Assembly: GCF_958295425.1 (NCBI RefSeq)
Contig: NC_081135.1
Coordinates: 23,568,180 to 23,632,179 of the forward strand
Length of the DNA: 64,000 nt
Direction of reading: 5' to 3'
Origin: Solea solea
Lineage: Eukaryota; Chordata; Actinopteri; Pleuronectiformes; Soleidae
The notes beneath the pieces are model-generated. The model was not told the origin of the DNA. It made no database searches and was given only the letters and a program-made list of their open reading frames with translations. The translations under genes and the position numbers were made by a program. Positions 25,001 to 40,000 of this stretch are shown one piece after another; the first letter of the stretch is position 1; every line of letters starts with the position of its first letter.

Positions 25001-28000
25001 CAGATTTTCACAGAGCAATAATGTACATAACAGTTTTCATTTTTGAGAGAGATTAATTTTTTCAGTTTTACTTCGGACAGGTATACATCTGATCAGAATG
25101 TCTGTTGTTGCATTAAAAATGTTCCAATATGCAAATGCACACAGCTGTGACTCTTTACAAACAAACAGGACCTTCCTGAAAAACTATCTTCAAACTACCT
25201 GACAGACATCTTAACCCTCAGGCTTACATTATGGACATTTTTTTCTCTTAATCTGTCAATCACTTTGGTTGTGTTAGTGCAACAATTTTATGTAAGAAAG
25301 TGTAAATAGATGAATTTCTCTAATAGATCAATAGAACACGAGGAAATGATTTTACCATATAATTAAGTCATTAGAGAACAAAAATGTTCACAACTGTTAT
25401 AAAAACCTTACAGATTCATATTTTGATCCCGCATAAATCTCTTAAACAACTTCAGCCCTGCTCAAAACTACCAAACATTTAGTAGAACAAAGGAGTTGAG
25501 TCAGTGCAATCAGAAAATGCTGGGGTTGAAAACTGATGATAATAGGATTTCTTATTTTAAAATAGCAACAAAAGCACAAAAACTAATGAAATGATGAGTA
25601 TTTCATACATAGGCCAATAAGGGGGAAATGGCAGATTTTATTGGTGAACAGCAAAAATTACAATTTTTACTATTTTTCTCAAAAATGAAACCCTAACATC
25701 ACATAATGCATGATTATATTATATTATGTAATGGCTATCTGAAAAATGTGGTTTAAATTGGACTTAAAGGAACATTTTTGTCCTCAAATGACTTAAGAGG
25801 GTAAAATCTGATGCTGCATTTTAACTAATAATGCATCAAGGTCATTATTTTGGCTGATGACATATCCCACACTAATAAATACATTTGTTATATTAACAAT
25901 AACTAATTTTTGTGTGTTCTTCATTATGTAATCAAGCTGGCATTTAAAGGATTAAAATCCTGATAATTTTTCAATATTTGATAGTCTTGATTGGGACCAA
26001 AGTTAATCAAAAGATTTAAACCAAAAATATAAATCTGTGCTATTTTTATAGCAGTTTTTGGAAGTGGACATTTTTGTCCCTCATGACTTAAGAAGGTAGT
26101 CAATTTTAAATCTGATGCTACACAAAACCTAATAATGCATCAGTCATCATTTTTGTCCAAGCTGAAAAAGTGGACATTTCTGTACTCTAATGACTTAAGA
26201 GAGTAGTAAATAAAGAAGCTCTGCGCTGGTTGTACCCAGGTATTTTTTTTCAGCTCATCATCACTGGACACTGAATCCACCTATTTCTTCCTGTGATGTG
26301 ATTATTTGCTTCATCATATCATACTTGATGTGAGAGGCTGCTTCTAAATAATCTCTGAATTATTCACACTTTTGTAGCATTTAATTGCATCATCATTGAT
26401 GTGCAAAAGCCTAAATGCTGAACTGAGGTAAATTAAAAAGACTTGGAAGTCATCCACATTTATTTGGCAGTGTTTGCTACAGCGAGCAAACGTCCGGCAA
26501 ACGTTGTATAGTGTTGCTTTAAGTACAAAACACATTTACATTAAAAGCAAACTTTAAAAATGTTGTCTCTGTGGGTGGTAAGAGGGGTAAGAATTGAGTG
26601 CTAAATGTTGTTTGAAATCACATTGTAAAGTGTAGGCACTAGCAGAAGGTTAATGAAAACATTAGGGCACCTCACTCTGCAGGATCATAACAGCATGGTT
26701 GAAGTGGTGGTGCTCCAGGGTAGCAGAGGTCCCATAAAGCAGAGCAAGGGCTGAGCCCGTCCTGACGCACACACAGACACACACACACAGACACAAACAC
26801 ACACACACGGGGATCAAGAAGAAGATAACATAATCAGCATTCAACGCATACTGTGAACTAAAGTCTGCTGTTGAGTCTGTTGTAATTCCCTCACCAATTC
26901 ACTCTGCATGCTGTCACAAACTAATGGCTCAGTAATAACAGACGCTAAAGAAGCTGCAGGGTCATAAAATCTAAAATGCGGCTGATTTCAACTGTGCACA
27001 ATGAGGCACGTGGGCCAAGACTTTAAAGTTTAGGGATGTTCCATTTGTTTGTTGTTGTAACATTTTGTTCTGCCTTCTGTTTGTATTTTTGATTCAGTAT
27101 AATTAGTTTGTCATTTTCCACAGTTTAAAAACACAGAGAACACTCTGCAGAGAGTTGTAAACTGTATATGTTTTGCAGGGTTGTGTGTGTTGCCCAATTA
27201 TTTGCAACTATATTTTACACATTGGAGTGTGAATGACGGCTTGGAGTAAACAACACAGTACAGTGTCACACGTTATTGTCTGATTTCGGCAGCTTTCTTA
27301 TCCTGACTGGGAAACTGAACTAGCTTTTTCTGATTCCGAACGGTTCTAAAGCGAAGTTAGACTTGACATAACATAAGTGTCGATAGTGGTATTGTTTTGT
27401 CCAGATGCTTAACAATACTTTGGCATGGAAAAACGATGGGCGAGTATCAATTTAATACTGTGTCTCGAGACCTACACCTAATAAATACAACTTAATCAGC
27501 TGACCTGATTCCAACTGAAAATGAGAATGAGAAAATAACTGCATCATTTATCACCCATAATATGACCCCAAATGCCACTTTAAAATCTAATTAGCGAATA
27601 TATGGAGAACAAAAAAAAACCTGAACATTTTCTTCAGTAAAGCTTAATTTCTCTGCTGATACATATGGGATATATTGTCCCAGCCAATAAACTAAAAGCT
27701 TTCACATTGTTAGCAGTTAAAGTATTTCCAACTAGGTTTAAGAAAATGGATGGATGGATGTAATGGCATTATCCAGAGTAGATAGAACTGAACTTGGAGC
27801 AATTTACGTGCTGATCTAAATGTGCTCACTGTCAGCAGTGTTTACAGTCTCTTTGTTAAGCAGACACTTACATAAGCCTTACACAACTTTTGCTACTAGA
27901 CTCTTGCTGATCTGGGCTGAATCGCTGCAGACAGCTGCAGGTGGGGAAGCGCGCGATAAACTGTGCGTAGGAGGGAGTGTGTTTACATGTGTATGAAAGA

Positions 28001-31000
28001 GAACGAGAGAGAGAGAGAGAGAACTTACTTTGCCTGGAAAGCATTGTTGGTGCCCCTGTGGTCCAAGTCGTGGCACACACAACCTACAATGAGCGCTAAG
28101 ATCTCCACGTCGGTCAGAGTCTCCTGGAAGCCCGCTGTCTGATTGGCACAAACAAGATGAGGCCAATGAGAAAACAAAGACACACACCATGAGAAATAAC
28201 AGCATCATCTCTTTTTCTCTTATTGTGTGAGGCTGTGTGAGGAGAACATTGAATAAAAATGGAAAACACTCCTACAGCAGCAGCAGCATCCTAAAAAAAA
28301 ACAGTATCCCCCTAAAATGCCAGTGGGACTGCAGTAACACAGTCACACGGGGAGATTTATGGTTCGGATGAATGGGTTCTGGAGGCCATGTGCTGAGTGA
28401 GTCACTATAGGTCATTGTGGGGGTAGAGGCAAAGATAGCAAAGCCCTCTCATTAAAACGCATGGCAGGAGAGTGCAGGGGTCCAGAACAGCTTACCCACT
28501 ACTATTTCATTTTCTTCTGCCAATAATCAATTCATATGGGACGCTGTGTATTAATGCTGCGCTTGATTAAATGAGCTGAGCTTACACTGAGCTGTTGGTT
28601 TATAAGAGTGTGTGTTAAGTGCGTTGCCCCAAGGAGGTGAAAAAGTAAAAGCCTGCTGGAAGAGTATGAAGTGAATCCTTGGGCGTCTCTGTTTGAACAA
28701 ACATCTCCATTTGGTTCGGCACAAAATGGGCTGTTTGTGTATTGAGCAAACGCAGTGAGTCGTCATTTAAACAGAAATGCATCACGGACGTCATGCAGCA
28801 GAGGGCATCAGTGTGCATTTAGAGGCAACAAAAGGGCTCTCTCAATCAAAACAATAACAACAGACTTAGTTTGTTGACATCAGGGAGCAGCGTGGGATCA
28901 TGGGTATAGTGAATAGTCGTGACCCACAAAATACACAATAAAACAAAAAAAAACAAAAGATTAGCAGTAGTACCGAATATTTCCTTGATGTTTCATAATA
29001 ATAGCATAAAAGTCCTGCGTCTAGTTTACCAGCAAAACAAAACAAAAAAACAGATCACAAACTGAATGCATTCCTTGTCGTTTTCCTGGTAAACAAAATA
29101 ACCACTAATGTAATTTTGTCAGATGTTGTGGACCAAGGCAGCTAAAGCCACACCCCTGTGAACTCCTGAAAACGGTCTTTTCAGGAGTGGAATTACCATC
29201 TGAACGTTTTGTTGGACAAGTTTTGTTGTTGTGTTTTCAGTCATATTCCATTCTGTTTGCAGCCATGTAGCTGTATTATGTTGCTGTCGCCTCCGTATGT
29301 CTCAACATGTGGTGTTGGGAAGGTTGAAGAAGTACTGATAAATACAGAAAGCGTCATGTGCTGAATAAGCATTGCGTGAACTCATTTGTCAACGGTTTGA
29401 CTCTAACAAACATTTGTTTATACTTGAAGGTTATGCGCTAAAGTTTTAATTTGATGGGTCCATACTTGTGCTTAGGCAGTTCATCTGACCGAGGGACACA
29501 TTTACGTACACACTTGTTTTAAAAGAATGTGGTCCAAGCGTCTTCAAATGCGGCGAGATATTTGGTCTGATAACACAGACAACAAATGTGATCATGATCT
29601 GGAGTGAGTGGGATTTTTACCGTTAGCATCGCAAACATGCACTGGCAGACATTGAAGGCGTGTCTCCAGTTGTGGTAAAGGACCATTCTGTAGTTTTTCC
29701 TGACAGTCAGCAGCCATCTGCACAGTATCTGGAGGGAAAGGGAAACATGGGTTAGCAGCTGTCACGAGGAAGCCAACAGTTTAGGGGCAAATGGAAGGAA
29801 ATAGATTGAAAAAATTGTCGCCTTACTTCATAGTCGATCTTGAACTTCTGCACCATTCCCAACTCCATAAACATTCTTAGAGCGGCTGTTATCATGGCGT
29901 CAACGTCCAGAGAAAAATCATCAAAGGAGAGCTTATCGATGCCCAGCTCGTACACCAGGGGAATGTTAGCAGCCTGTTTCGTCATAAAAATGAAAGAATA
30001 TGAAAAGCCTGAGTTCAGGGAGCAGAAGAGGATGAAGAGGTCAGAGGATGCTGTGCCATTTTCAGTGATGTGGAAATATGGAGACATGCTAATTAAGACT
30101 CCGAGGACTAATTTCGAGGGAGTTAAGATTAATGAGGGCGAATTTCACTGTTATGTTCTTTCAGAGCTCATTGATGATTATCAACAGGTTTTTTTTTTTT
30201 GGGGGGGGGGGGTTATACAAACAAAAACATACAACACACATGTGACCACATAGGTGACATTAACACAATGTGAGGAATTAACACAACGTGCAACTCTCCA
30301 GCTGCATGCGTCAGTATTTGTAACATGACCATTTCATGCAATGTGACCTGCACCTCATTCCAAGGAGTCAAGGCTTTCTAACACGTCTGCGTCACAGCTT
30401 CCGTGCGATGCTTGCGTGTCGTTTCTCTTCCTCTCTAACAGACACCAGAGTTCAATGTTTCCAGCGCAGACATGTATGTGACTGTCAGGTCAGCAGTTAT
30501 CCTGCTCTCTCTGAATTCACAGACCCGGGTTTTAAAAAAAAAAGAAAGAAATGTCTGCCAGGTTTGTTTGCCGCTGCTCCAGCTTGACTCTGTATGTAGA
30601 GCAGTTATGAAAGAAAGTGGGGGAAGGTAGGAAGCGGAGCTGCATGCTGGATGAGGGGGCTGAGAGATCACACAATCACACTGGAAAGCAGGGTTCCTCC
30701 TTCACATAATGGCCACAGGGGGAAATCCTACATATGAAAGTGCAGGAAAATAGGTCATATCTATATTTCAGAAATGTCACGCCAATTAAAAATGTAGATA
30801 TTTTCATTTTTCATCTTCATAAATAATGCATTAGGAATGATTGCCTGTTGATTGTAGTAATCCATTTCAAATACCACAATTAGTTTATTTCCACTGGGGA
30901 ATTCTTGGCCCACATTTGTGCTTATATACTATTGTGGTTCTTTGGAGGAAATAGAGAATGAATTCCACAAAACAGGCTGTCAATAACTCCTCCCTGTTAT

Positions 31001-34000
31001 ATATTTTTCTTTCCCATAAAAGTTAAAGCGATATCGTTATTTCATTAGAAAATGTATCTTAATTAAAGTGCCCATGAGCAAAAACACTGTAAACCCTTAG
31101 ATTTAAGGCAGAGGAGAAATATCCACTCCCATCGCCTTGCTTCATACTTTTATGAAACAGCAGATTAATCAAATCAAAATGAATCTTTAATTCAGTTATT
31201 TACCTTTAATGTGTCATCATTGGGCTGATAATCAAGCCAAGATACTAAGGAACACATCGACTGAAGTAGAAGAATGGAATTATGGAAATGCCAGAGCAAA
31301 CCTGATACGCGCAAAATCATAATCCAGACCAGACGTGATGCAAATTAAAGGAGATGCTGTCCACAACAGAGAACTGCCACATATTAAAATATTCACATGC
31401 TGAGAGACAATGATGTACAACCTATTTTCTCCCAGAGGGATGTTGGACTACTCTACATCACTATATGTTAAGAGTCCACATCAACCCTCAGCCTCTACAG
31501 GGCAAAAGTACCTTCAAACACACTTATTTGTTTACTTGTCAGTAATGTGATAGTTCAATTTAAAGGTCCAGTGTGTCACTTTTAGGAGGGTTTGTTGGCA
31601 GATATTGAAGTGGATGTGTTTAAGTGTATAATCACTTTAATGATTTAGAATAATCCATTGATATTTACTTTAGGCACGGGCATTGCATTACTGAGTGCTG
31701 CCAGGTTTCTAAACTTTCATCAGCAGTGCTTTGAAGTAGAAGCTCATTGGGCAAATTAAGAGGAAATGACATCCTCTCTGGTATGGTATGTGAAGGCCAC
31801 CGTAGTTTCTTGGAAAACGGAGGGATTAACAGAGGAGTCCTCTGTTTTTTTACAATCTGCAATCTGGCCGCTGGGTGTCACAGCAGTTTACACACTGGAC
31901 CCTTGAGAATCAATCTTATCTTTGATACTTTATTAGAACCCTTTAACACTGAGCGTATAGCAGGTGACACGTTTGTGCAAGCGCAAAGGTTTGTGCTATG
32001 GGAAATATTCCAACGGTTTATTTATCAAATGGGCAAAAGCACATGAGGCTTAGGTGTTACGGGGATGTATACTTTACTAGTATACACATACATGTTGTTT
32101 GTGTGTTAGTGGTTGAAATACTGTATCTGACAAAGAAACCAAAATCAGTAAACAAAAAACAGTGCATGGAAACTCTTTCATGTCCTTTCATTGTCCCTAC
32201 AAGTGCACAATAGAATCTTACTTGAGACTTCTTGGTCATTCCACTAGTGATAAATGACCAGGTTTGTGATTAACATGTAGAAACAAATATTTTACAATAG
32301 CTTGTTCTATAACCTTAAATTGTGGCCATTAAGTACTTCAAGTGCTCAACAAGAAATGATAGAATTCCAATGTGAACATTAATGAGTTGATAGTGTACAA
32401 CTCCAGCACGGAGAAATGAGAGCACAGGTTTTGATTAGCAGGCAAAGGCTTAACAACAACAAACCCTGAGTTGTGACTATAATATCTGCGCAGAGCACAA
32501 AGTTAAAAAATCTGCATCCCACACACACCGCGCCATACCTGCAGAGAGAAACAAATGGGTTTTGTTGTGACGACTGTAATGAAGGCCACTGTGAATATCT
32601 GTTACCTTGAATTTGTCAACTTCAGTCTTGGAGCAAGTGGCATGGTAAGACAGGACCTGCAAAATAATGACACAGTGTCACTCATGATGTTTTTCAAATC
32701 ATTAAAAATAACCAGCAGGTCTCTAAGAGCGCAGCCATGGCCAGGTCTGAAAACCACTCTACATTTGTATCACTGCAATTCAGTGGAGCCTCCAGATAAG
32801 GAAGTTAACGCTTGCCTCTGGAAAAGTCTACAAGAGCAGATATGTCAGCCCCGATTCCATCGCTGTGTTCCCTTCATTTCCTGAGAGAAATACCTCACGC
32901 AGACCTGCAGTCGCTTATTTGATCATAAACACTCATGTTTATTCAGTGCTGCCAGAAGCAATACATCTACATATTAGTGCATTTCCTTTGAAACTTCAAT
33001 CTCTCCCTGCTCTCCACTTATTCCATCTGCAAACAGAGTGGTGCTAACTACTATAATGCACCTATTTTACTGTAATCTAAGGACATATTGTGAGGCTACT
33101 GCTGAATGCCTACATACTGCAGGGCAGATGAGGAATTGCGTTTCACTTCCTCTCATTAATTCTCAATAAAAGCTTTGTAGGAAGGTTATCTACAGAAAAG
33201 ATCAGCACTTTTTTTTTTTTTTTCCAGGCGTACATTATAGTGGGAATATAAGACTAAGAAATGGAGCCAAGCACACAGATTCATGAGAGAGAATAAGTCA
33301 GAGAAGGTTTTATATCAGCCGTACAGCAGCCATTGTTTCCCGTGACGTCTAAACAAATGTTTCAGTACAGAGCATGTGTTGACTGGGGAGGAAAATTAAG
33401 ATAATGAAATAGAAGAGCAGATAGGACATGAAGGGGAAAATCATCCGAGGGAGGATGTGAAGCTAACGCACACATTTCATGACAAGGGAGGCATGAGCGG
33501 CGCTTCAGTCAAATTAAGTCAACACGCTAAAGCAGCACAGTAATGATTTTTGCAAGCGGACCATTTTCTGTAAAAAAAGAAAAATGCATAGATTCTGTAT
33601 TCTTACATCCAAAGCGACGGATTGCTTGGCCCAAGACTTCTTCACCTGGTCATACATGATGGTGTTGTTGATGCCCAGTCCACAAAAGATCACAAACGCC
33701 TAATAACACAATGAAATTATGAAACACTTAACAACAAGAGAAAGCACTCACAGGGCGCACATTGGGTCTCAAACTGGCGGCCCGGGGGCCACATGTGGCC
33801 CTCCAATCGATTTCATGTGGCCCTCCAAACAATATCAAGTTGTAACGAGTCATTTCTATATGTTCATATTTTTAAATGAATAGATTAATTTTACATCATA
33901 AATATGTTTTTTTTATTGTTGCATATTAAAACAAGCACTTATATTTTGAAATGATCCAATCCAATCCAACTTTATTTGTAAAGCACTTTAAAACAAACAC

Positions 34001-37000
34001 AGTGGACCAAAGTGCTGTACAGAATAATGGATAAAAGATAGAAGAAGTAAAAGATGGAAAAGCTCACACGAGGCAATAAAAAAGGAATTAATGTGGCATA
34101 TTGATGATATGAGCTCATAACGTCCACCGCAACTGTTGCTTTTCCCAAAAAAGTTGGGCTTTTTTTTTTACTTGACTGGCCCCCGACTGACCAGACGAGA
34201 CTGTCAGTGGCCCACAGGTCATTTGAGTTTGAGACCCCTGCTCTATACCATTGGTTCTCAAACGTTTTATACTAAGTACTACATGAGAAAACACAGAGCT
34301 CTAGAAGTACTACCATTATCGCCAAATACTTTTCACGGGAGGCAGATTTATTCCCAGTAAGATAATTTGCTCTCTCGTCATCCTCCTCTTCCTCACATAT
34401 ACTTCAGACATATTATTTATTATTGTTTTTTTGTTGTTGTTTCATTATCTACATACTCTGGTCAACCTTTGGTCAAGGGTACTCTGATACCCTGCTATAT
34501 ACTGTACAGTGGAACAGTATTTCTGATTTTCCTCCAAGTACCACTAGAGGGGTACCATAGTTTGAGAACCATTTTTGAAAACCATTTTTGATAATCCTGG
34601 ATTTTAAGAGAAGCAAAACACTTTGAAATATGAATAGTTGTCTCCCCTGCTGAATAACAGCGCCTGTTAACATTACAGAAGATTTGCTCTCTCATCAATA
34701 TCTAATCCAATACTAGTACTCGCCGAGTATGAATTTTTTTGGACAACCCTAGTCTGAATTACCACCAAAATCGAAATAATCCCAGAAAATGTCTTTCTGC
34801 TCACAGACAGACAAATGTGGCCAAAACCATAACCCTGCAGTAATAAAAATCTCCAATATGTCAAGCAAAATATTTCACACACACAAAAAAGAGTCTTTTA
34901 AAGTAAATTAAAAGTGTTTTACCTCAAAAAGACGCTGGTCTGCATCATCAAATGGTTTCCCATCGAGTCTGTTCAGCACTTGAGCAACACCTGGATCACA
35001 AAGAGAGTTTATCCATGAGACAAAAACTTGTGATGAGTTAAAAGTTTTAAGCTTGATATTGTCATGGTCCTACTTTTTATATATGGTGTATGGGTTTACT
35101 ACAAGGTAACTTAATGGTCAAGTTAAATGGTAATACCAGCTAGAATGAAGGTCAAATTAACTTTTTCTAAGACAAGTTAAAACTTGTGAACTCTAATTAT
35201 ATAAAATAATAATATTATATTCATCTTCCATTGACAGATTCATTTCTACAGTCACTTCCTTTTGTTTGAAAACATCAGAAAAAGATTTACAACCTTCATT
35301 TGTGAACATGAGGGGAATGTTGAAATAGTCTAAACTCAAAAACGGTAAACATAACAGCATTTTTTTTCTGTAATTCCATTTCCTGTAGGCCCTTTCCTTG
35401 CTTATTGTGTCTCATTTTACTATGTTTTACTCTTTTTTTCCATGTGTGTTCTCTGTTGTCGTTTTTTTTTATTTCACCCTTGCATTTCAGACTTAATTAG
35501 TTTCACCCATTTCCAGCTTCCAGGGCCCATTCATCTTTGAATCTCCTGTGTATGATAAGATTTGGGATTGGGCTGTTTGTTTTCTTTTTTAATTCAGGTC
35601 CCTGATGTGCCTGTTACATGTTGAGAATCATCTCAACATTTCTTTTCAATTGCTAACAAGCGTTGGTGAAAACTCTTCACTCTTCACGCAGTGAGCAAAC
35701 TGTGAACTTTCCATTGCTTTCATACAAAATGCATTCAGGGACCACGTTTACCAAAATACTTGAGTCCACCATCCGCAAAACACTACATCTTTGTAGCACT
35801 TTTTTTTTCAAATGCTAACAAACTTTGTTCAAAACTATGAAAGAAGGAGTGTGCATGTCTGCTGCAGCTGCATTGAAATCTACATAAAAGAATTCAAAAT
35901 TGACAATAAAATGAAACAATAATCATAATTCCAAATACAGCCGAGTGCAGGTTACATCTGAAAACCTACCCAAGTACAAAACATGTACATGTATGTTGTA
36001 AATCACTATAAAAAGATATAGAAAAAACATGAGGGAGACTTGTTGCCAGTGCTGTGGATGAATGAGCTACTTTTAAGACATGTACGATGGGTTTTGTTGT
36101 GAAGAAAACCCTTTGGATGAATTCATTAACTGAGATCATGTACATGTTCGTAATGCAGACCATGTGAAGAGTTTTGAAAAAGTGGCTTCAGTGATGACTG
36201 ATGCTTGTTAGCAGTTGACTAAAAAAATAAATAAATAAAAAATAAAAAAAACTGCAAACCTTTAAAGTCTACAGTAACAAGAGCTGCCTGGTGTTACTCA
36301 CAAGGCTAGTAGCTGTTTTTTTTTATGGGCTTGTCAAGCTGTTCACCACTGACAGCATGTTTGTGAACTTGCTCCAAATGTGTTTCCACGCAAACAGGTG
36401 CATTTTGTTTCATTTCCTCCCTCCAGTTAAAAGAGGCTCAAACCCACACACTCCACTCCACTGACTGGCATGCATTATTAATTACAATTAAGCAGAGACA
36501 CAACATTCTCTCATATAAATGGCAATGCACAGTACATAGTGTTGTAATATAATGAAGTACAAAATCCATGTATCTGTACTTTGTTATTTATATTTCTAAC
36601 AATCTTTACTTTCACTCCACTACATTTCCTAAATAAATTGTGTATATTTACTCCACTACATTTCTTTCTGACTATCTTTTTTTACTCGTTATAACCAAAT
36701 TAAATCAGAAGAAGAAGAGTTGGTAACGGTCTGTATTTATATAGCACTTTTCTAGTCTTGATGAGCTGCTTTACACTACAGTTCACTCCATTCGCACATC
36801 TTTGATATTCATTCACACCATGCAACATGGGGTTAAGTGTCTTGCTTGAGGACACATATAGACTAGCAGAGCCAGGAAATTGAATCCACAACCTTCCAGT
36901 TGAAAGACAACTTGCCCTACCACTGAGCCACCATGACTCAATCATGACTGCAGTACATTTGATGTCAGAAAATTACATTGGATACTTACATACAGTAAAT

Positions 37001-40000
37001 GTCATATACTTAAAGACTTTTACTGAAGTGATATTATAAAAAAAAAAGTCATTTTCTGGTAAAATACTTTTTAAAATAAAAAGTACTTTTACTCAAGTAT
37101 CCCATTTAGGTATTTTATACAAGACTGTATATACATATATAGGCTCCTCAATGGTTGTTGTGTGTTCAACTATATTTTAAAATACAATTATGGTGTACCA
37201 GAGAGCACAATACAACATACACTGACAAAGTGTTACATAAACACATAAAACTGCCATAATAATGTTTCTTTTGAAAGAAAATCCTGGCATTGTCCTCGAT
37301 GCTGCAAAGCCTTTCTACTGTATCTGTATTTGGCAGCAGCATTCTCTTATCATCTAAGTTAAAACGGAAAAGGCTTTGGATTGATAATTGGTTTGATGGG
37401 AGTGACTGTTATTGTCACAGGGGAATTAGGATTTTATTTATCTATCTCCAGGTGGTCAACCAAACCTGCTCTAGTGACATTTCAATTGTAACATATAGCT
37501 GAAAATCCACAGGGATGAACAGATTAGTGAGAGCTATTTTAACTGGTGTCAGATTATAAAAAATCTCAAATACAGGGTGGATATCTTCTCAGAGCCATTA
37601 TTACGCTCTCTACAATTAACATGTAGTGTATGAAGAGTAGTAGCATAGGTGGCTCCAAGAACTCAAAGAAAGATAAATGGCTGCTTAGAGCAGTGTGGTC
37701 GTGACATAATGACCACATTCTCACTATCACAGGCTTTATTTGTCCATTAGCGAAACATACAATAACAACACTTTAGAGTTCTATTAGTAGAGGTTACCCA
37801 AAGTGTAAACTCTAACATGTTTTGAAGAGGAGGACAATAATAAACACATTTTACCAGATATTGTAATGGTATTTTGATTTCATTTACAAGTCAGGACTCA
37901 GATCAATAGTTACTGAATTAGAGTTTGACAACATGAAGGAGCAATACGATCAAAATGTGCTGTACTCCATTCTCTGATGCAAGGATGAGAATTTAAAGAC
38001 ATGAACTGCTTCCAGCACAAATGCATTACATAAGAACATTTTCATCCTTCACAGTATAAACCTGGGTCAGGTTCTACAAGCCTTTACAGCTCGATAAGTG
38101 CATTTGTTTCATTCCTAGTCCAAATGTGTAATACCTTCAGAGGGCAGTCCACGGTGAGTCACAACAATGAGCACGCCCCTCGTCACATATTAATGCCATA
38201 CTTTCACACAATGAATATATATGTATATATATGCATATATACTGTATATGAAATTAGATAACAGCAGCAATCACCGGGCATTTCTGCACTCCAACAGTAA
38301 CAAACATTACATCATAACACTGACATTTACATTGCACCGTGGTCCAGGACTGCTAGACATTGCAGTTTTTGTAAATGTTTAAAAACTTGCCAACTTCTAG
38401 ACCAGTTTTTGGTGAATAAAGGGGACCATATCGCAAACCGGCATTTTTAATAAGGAGAGAGGGGATGCCTCTGTTTGCCCACAATAACAACGACTAATTA
38501 TGATCCATTCATCCATTCATCCACTCCTGGCACTCCAGATGCACCCTGAGTCACACAGCTGACGATAACAATCTGTACATATCGACGTCTGATGTGATCC
38601 TAATGATCACCTGATGCTGAGTCAGCAATTAGCAGATCCCCAGTCCTGACTCCACACGTTACATAAAGACAACGCGTGACAAAAATGTCGGTGGTGATCT
38701 GGGTCTGTTTAGAGCAGACTGAGAGTGCAGCTTGAAAACGAGTCATAATTAAAATGCAGTTACAAATGTGCTGTCGTGGTGTGCACTGTTTCTGGCTTGA
38801 GGCATTTCGGGTAAATAATGAATTGACTTATTTCAAAGTTACCTGTGGTGTTGATATTAAAATGAATTAAAGACTTGGCTGTCAGTCTCTCTCTGATTTA
38901 GTATTCAGGAACGTTTTTTTTCTTCAAATAGAAACATGAGCAAAAAGTGCAGTCTGACAAACAGACATGCAACATGTTTATTTGTTCTTAAGCACAATCA
39001 CCCCAAAAAAACGCAAGCAGCTGCACTATCTGATGTTAAACTTCATTATAGACAACAGAGTATTTCTTGTTGTTACATTCAGGAAGGAGCTGGCTGTAAC
39101 CTTGGCAGATGACATAAGAACACGTTTTTTTAACTGAATGTATCCTTGACTTGATAATTTCATCTCCTGCTTCTATGTTTGCATAATGTTTTTTTTTTCA
39201 CTCCAGATCCTCAGGTGCCACCCACACACACTGCATTTCTTTGCCCCTTCACTGCTTCCTCTTTTCCCTCCCCCTCCCCGACAAATGCACTTACGCCTAC
39301 GCAAAAAAAATTGTGACTACACGCAGGCATCACACACAGGTCTTAACCATCCAGCTACATCAAACACGCTAATGAATTTACACTTAAATAAAGATTTGAG
39401 TGAACCAGGGTGGAGTGTATGTCACATGTCCTCTCTGCAATAACAACACACCATAACCCGAAACGAGTGATCAATGATTTATCACAGTGTCAGTGTGAGG
39501 TTGGCCTGGGGCTGATTCACAAACACAAAGCACACAGTCTGAAGAAGGGAAATCCACCTCCAGTGATGGTGCAGCGTGGATCTAATCACACACATGCAGC
39601 CTCAGCTGAACACATACTGGAGCTCCCCTCCTCTCTCCCCCCACCTACTGTCTAGTACTATGCAGCAAAAAATGGAAGAAAGACATTTGAAACCTACATT
39701 ATAACAACAGGTTAGTGCAAAATGATAATAGCGCTGAATATACAGCACAGTGCGACTGCATCACTGTTACAAAACATTTGGCCAAAAGCACAGTATAGAG
39801 ACACAAATGCCTTTTTCATTTCTGTTTTTTTTTTTTTGTTGCATTGATTCCAGTTAAAATAATTGTTCAAGGTTGTTGAGGGTTTTGACGTATTATCAAC
39901 ATACACCATTAACCAGGCTTCATCAGCTCTCCCTCCCTGCACCAATGTCCACAGAGAAAATCATCAGTTTTACATCATTAGTACACAAGAATTTGTTATC

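Noticed and set aside
36700..36945. 81-residue minus-strand frame
   Set aside because: Translation of the nested SINE; a similar frame at 59,328-59,525 has the same origin.
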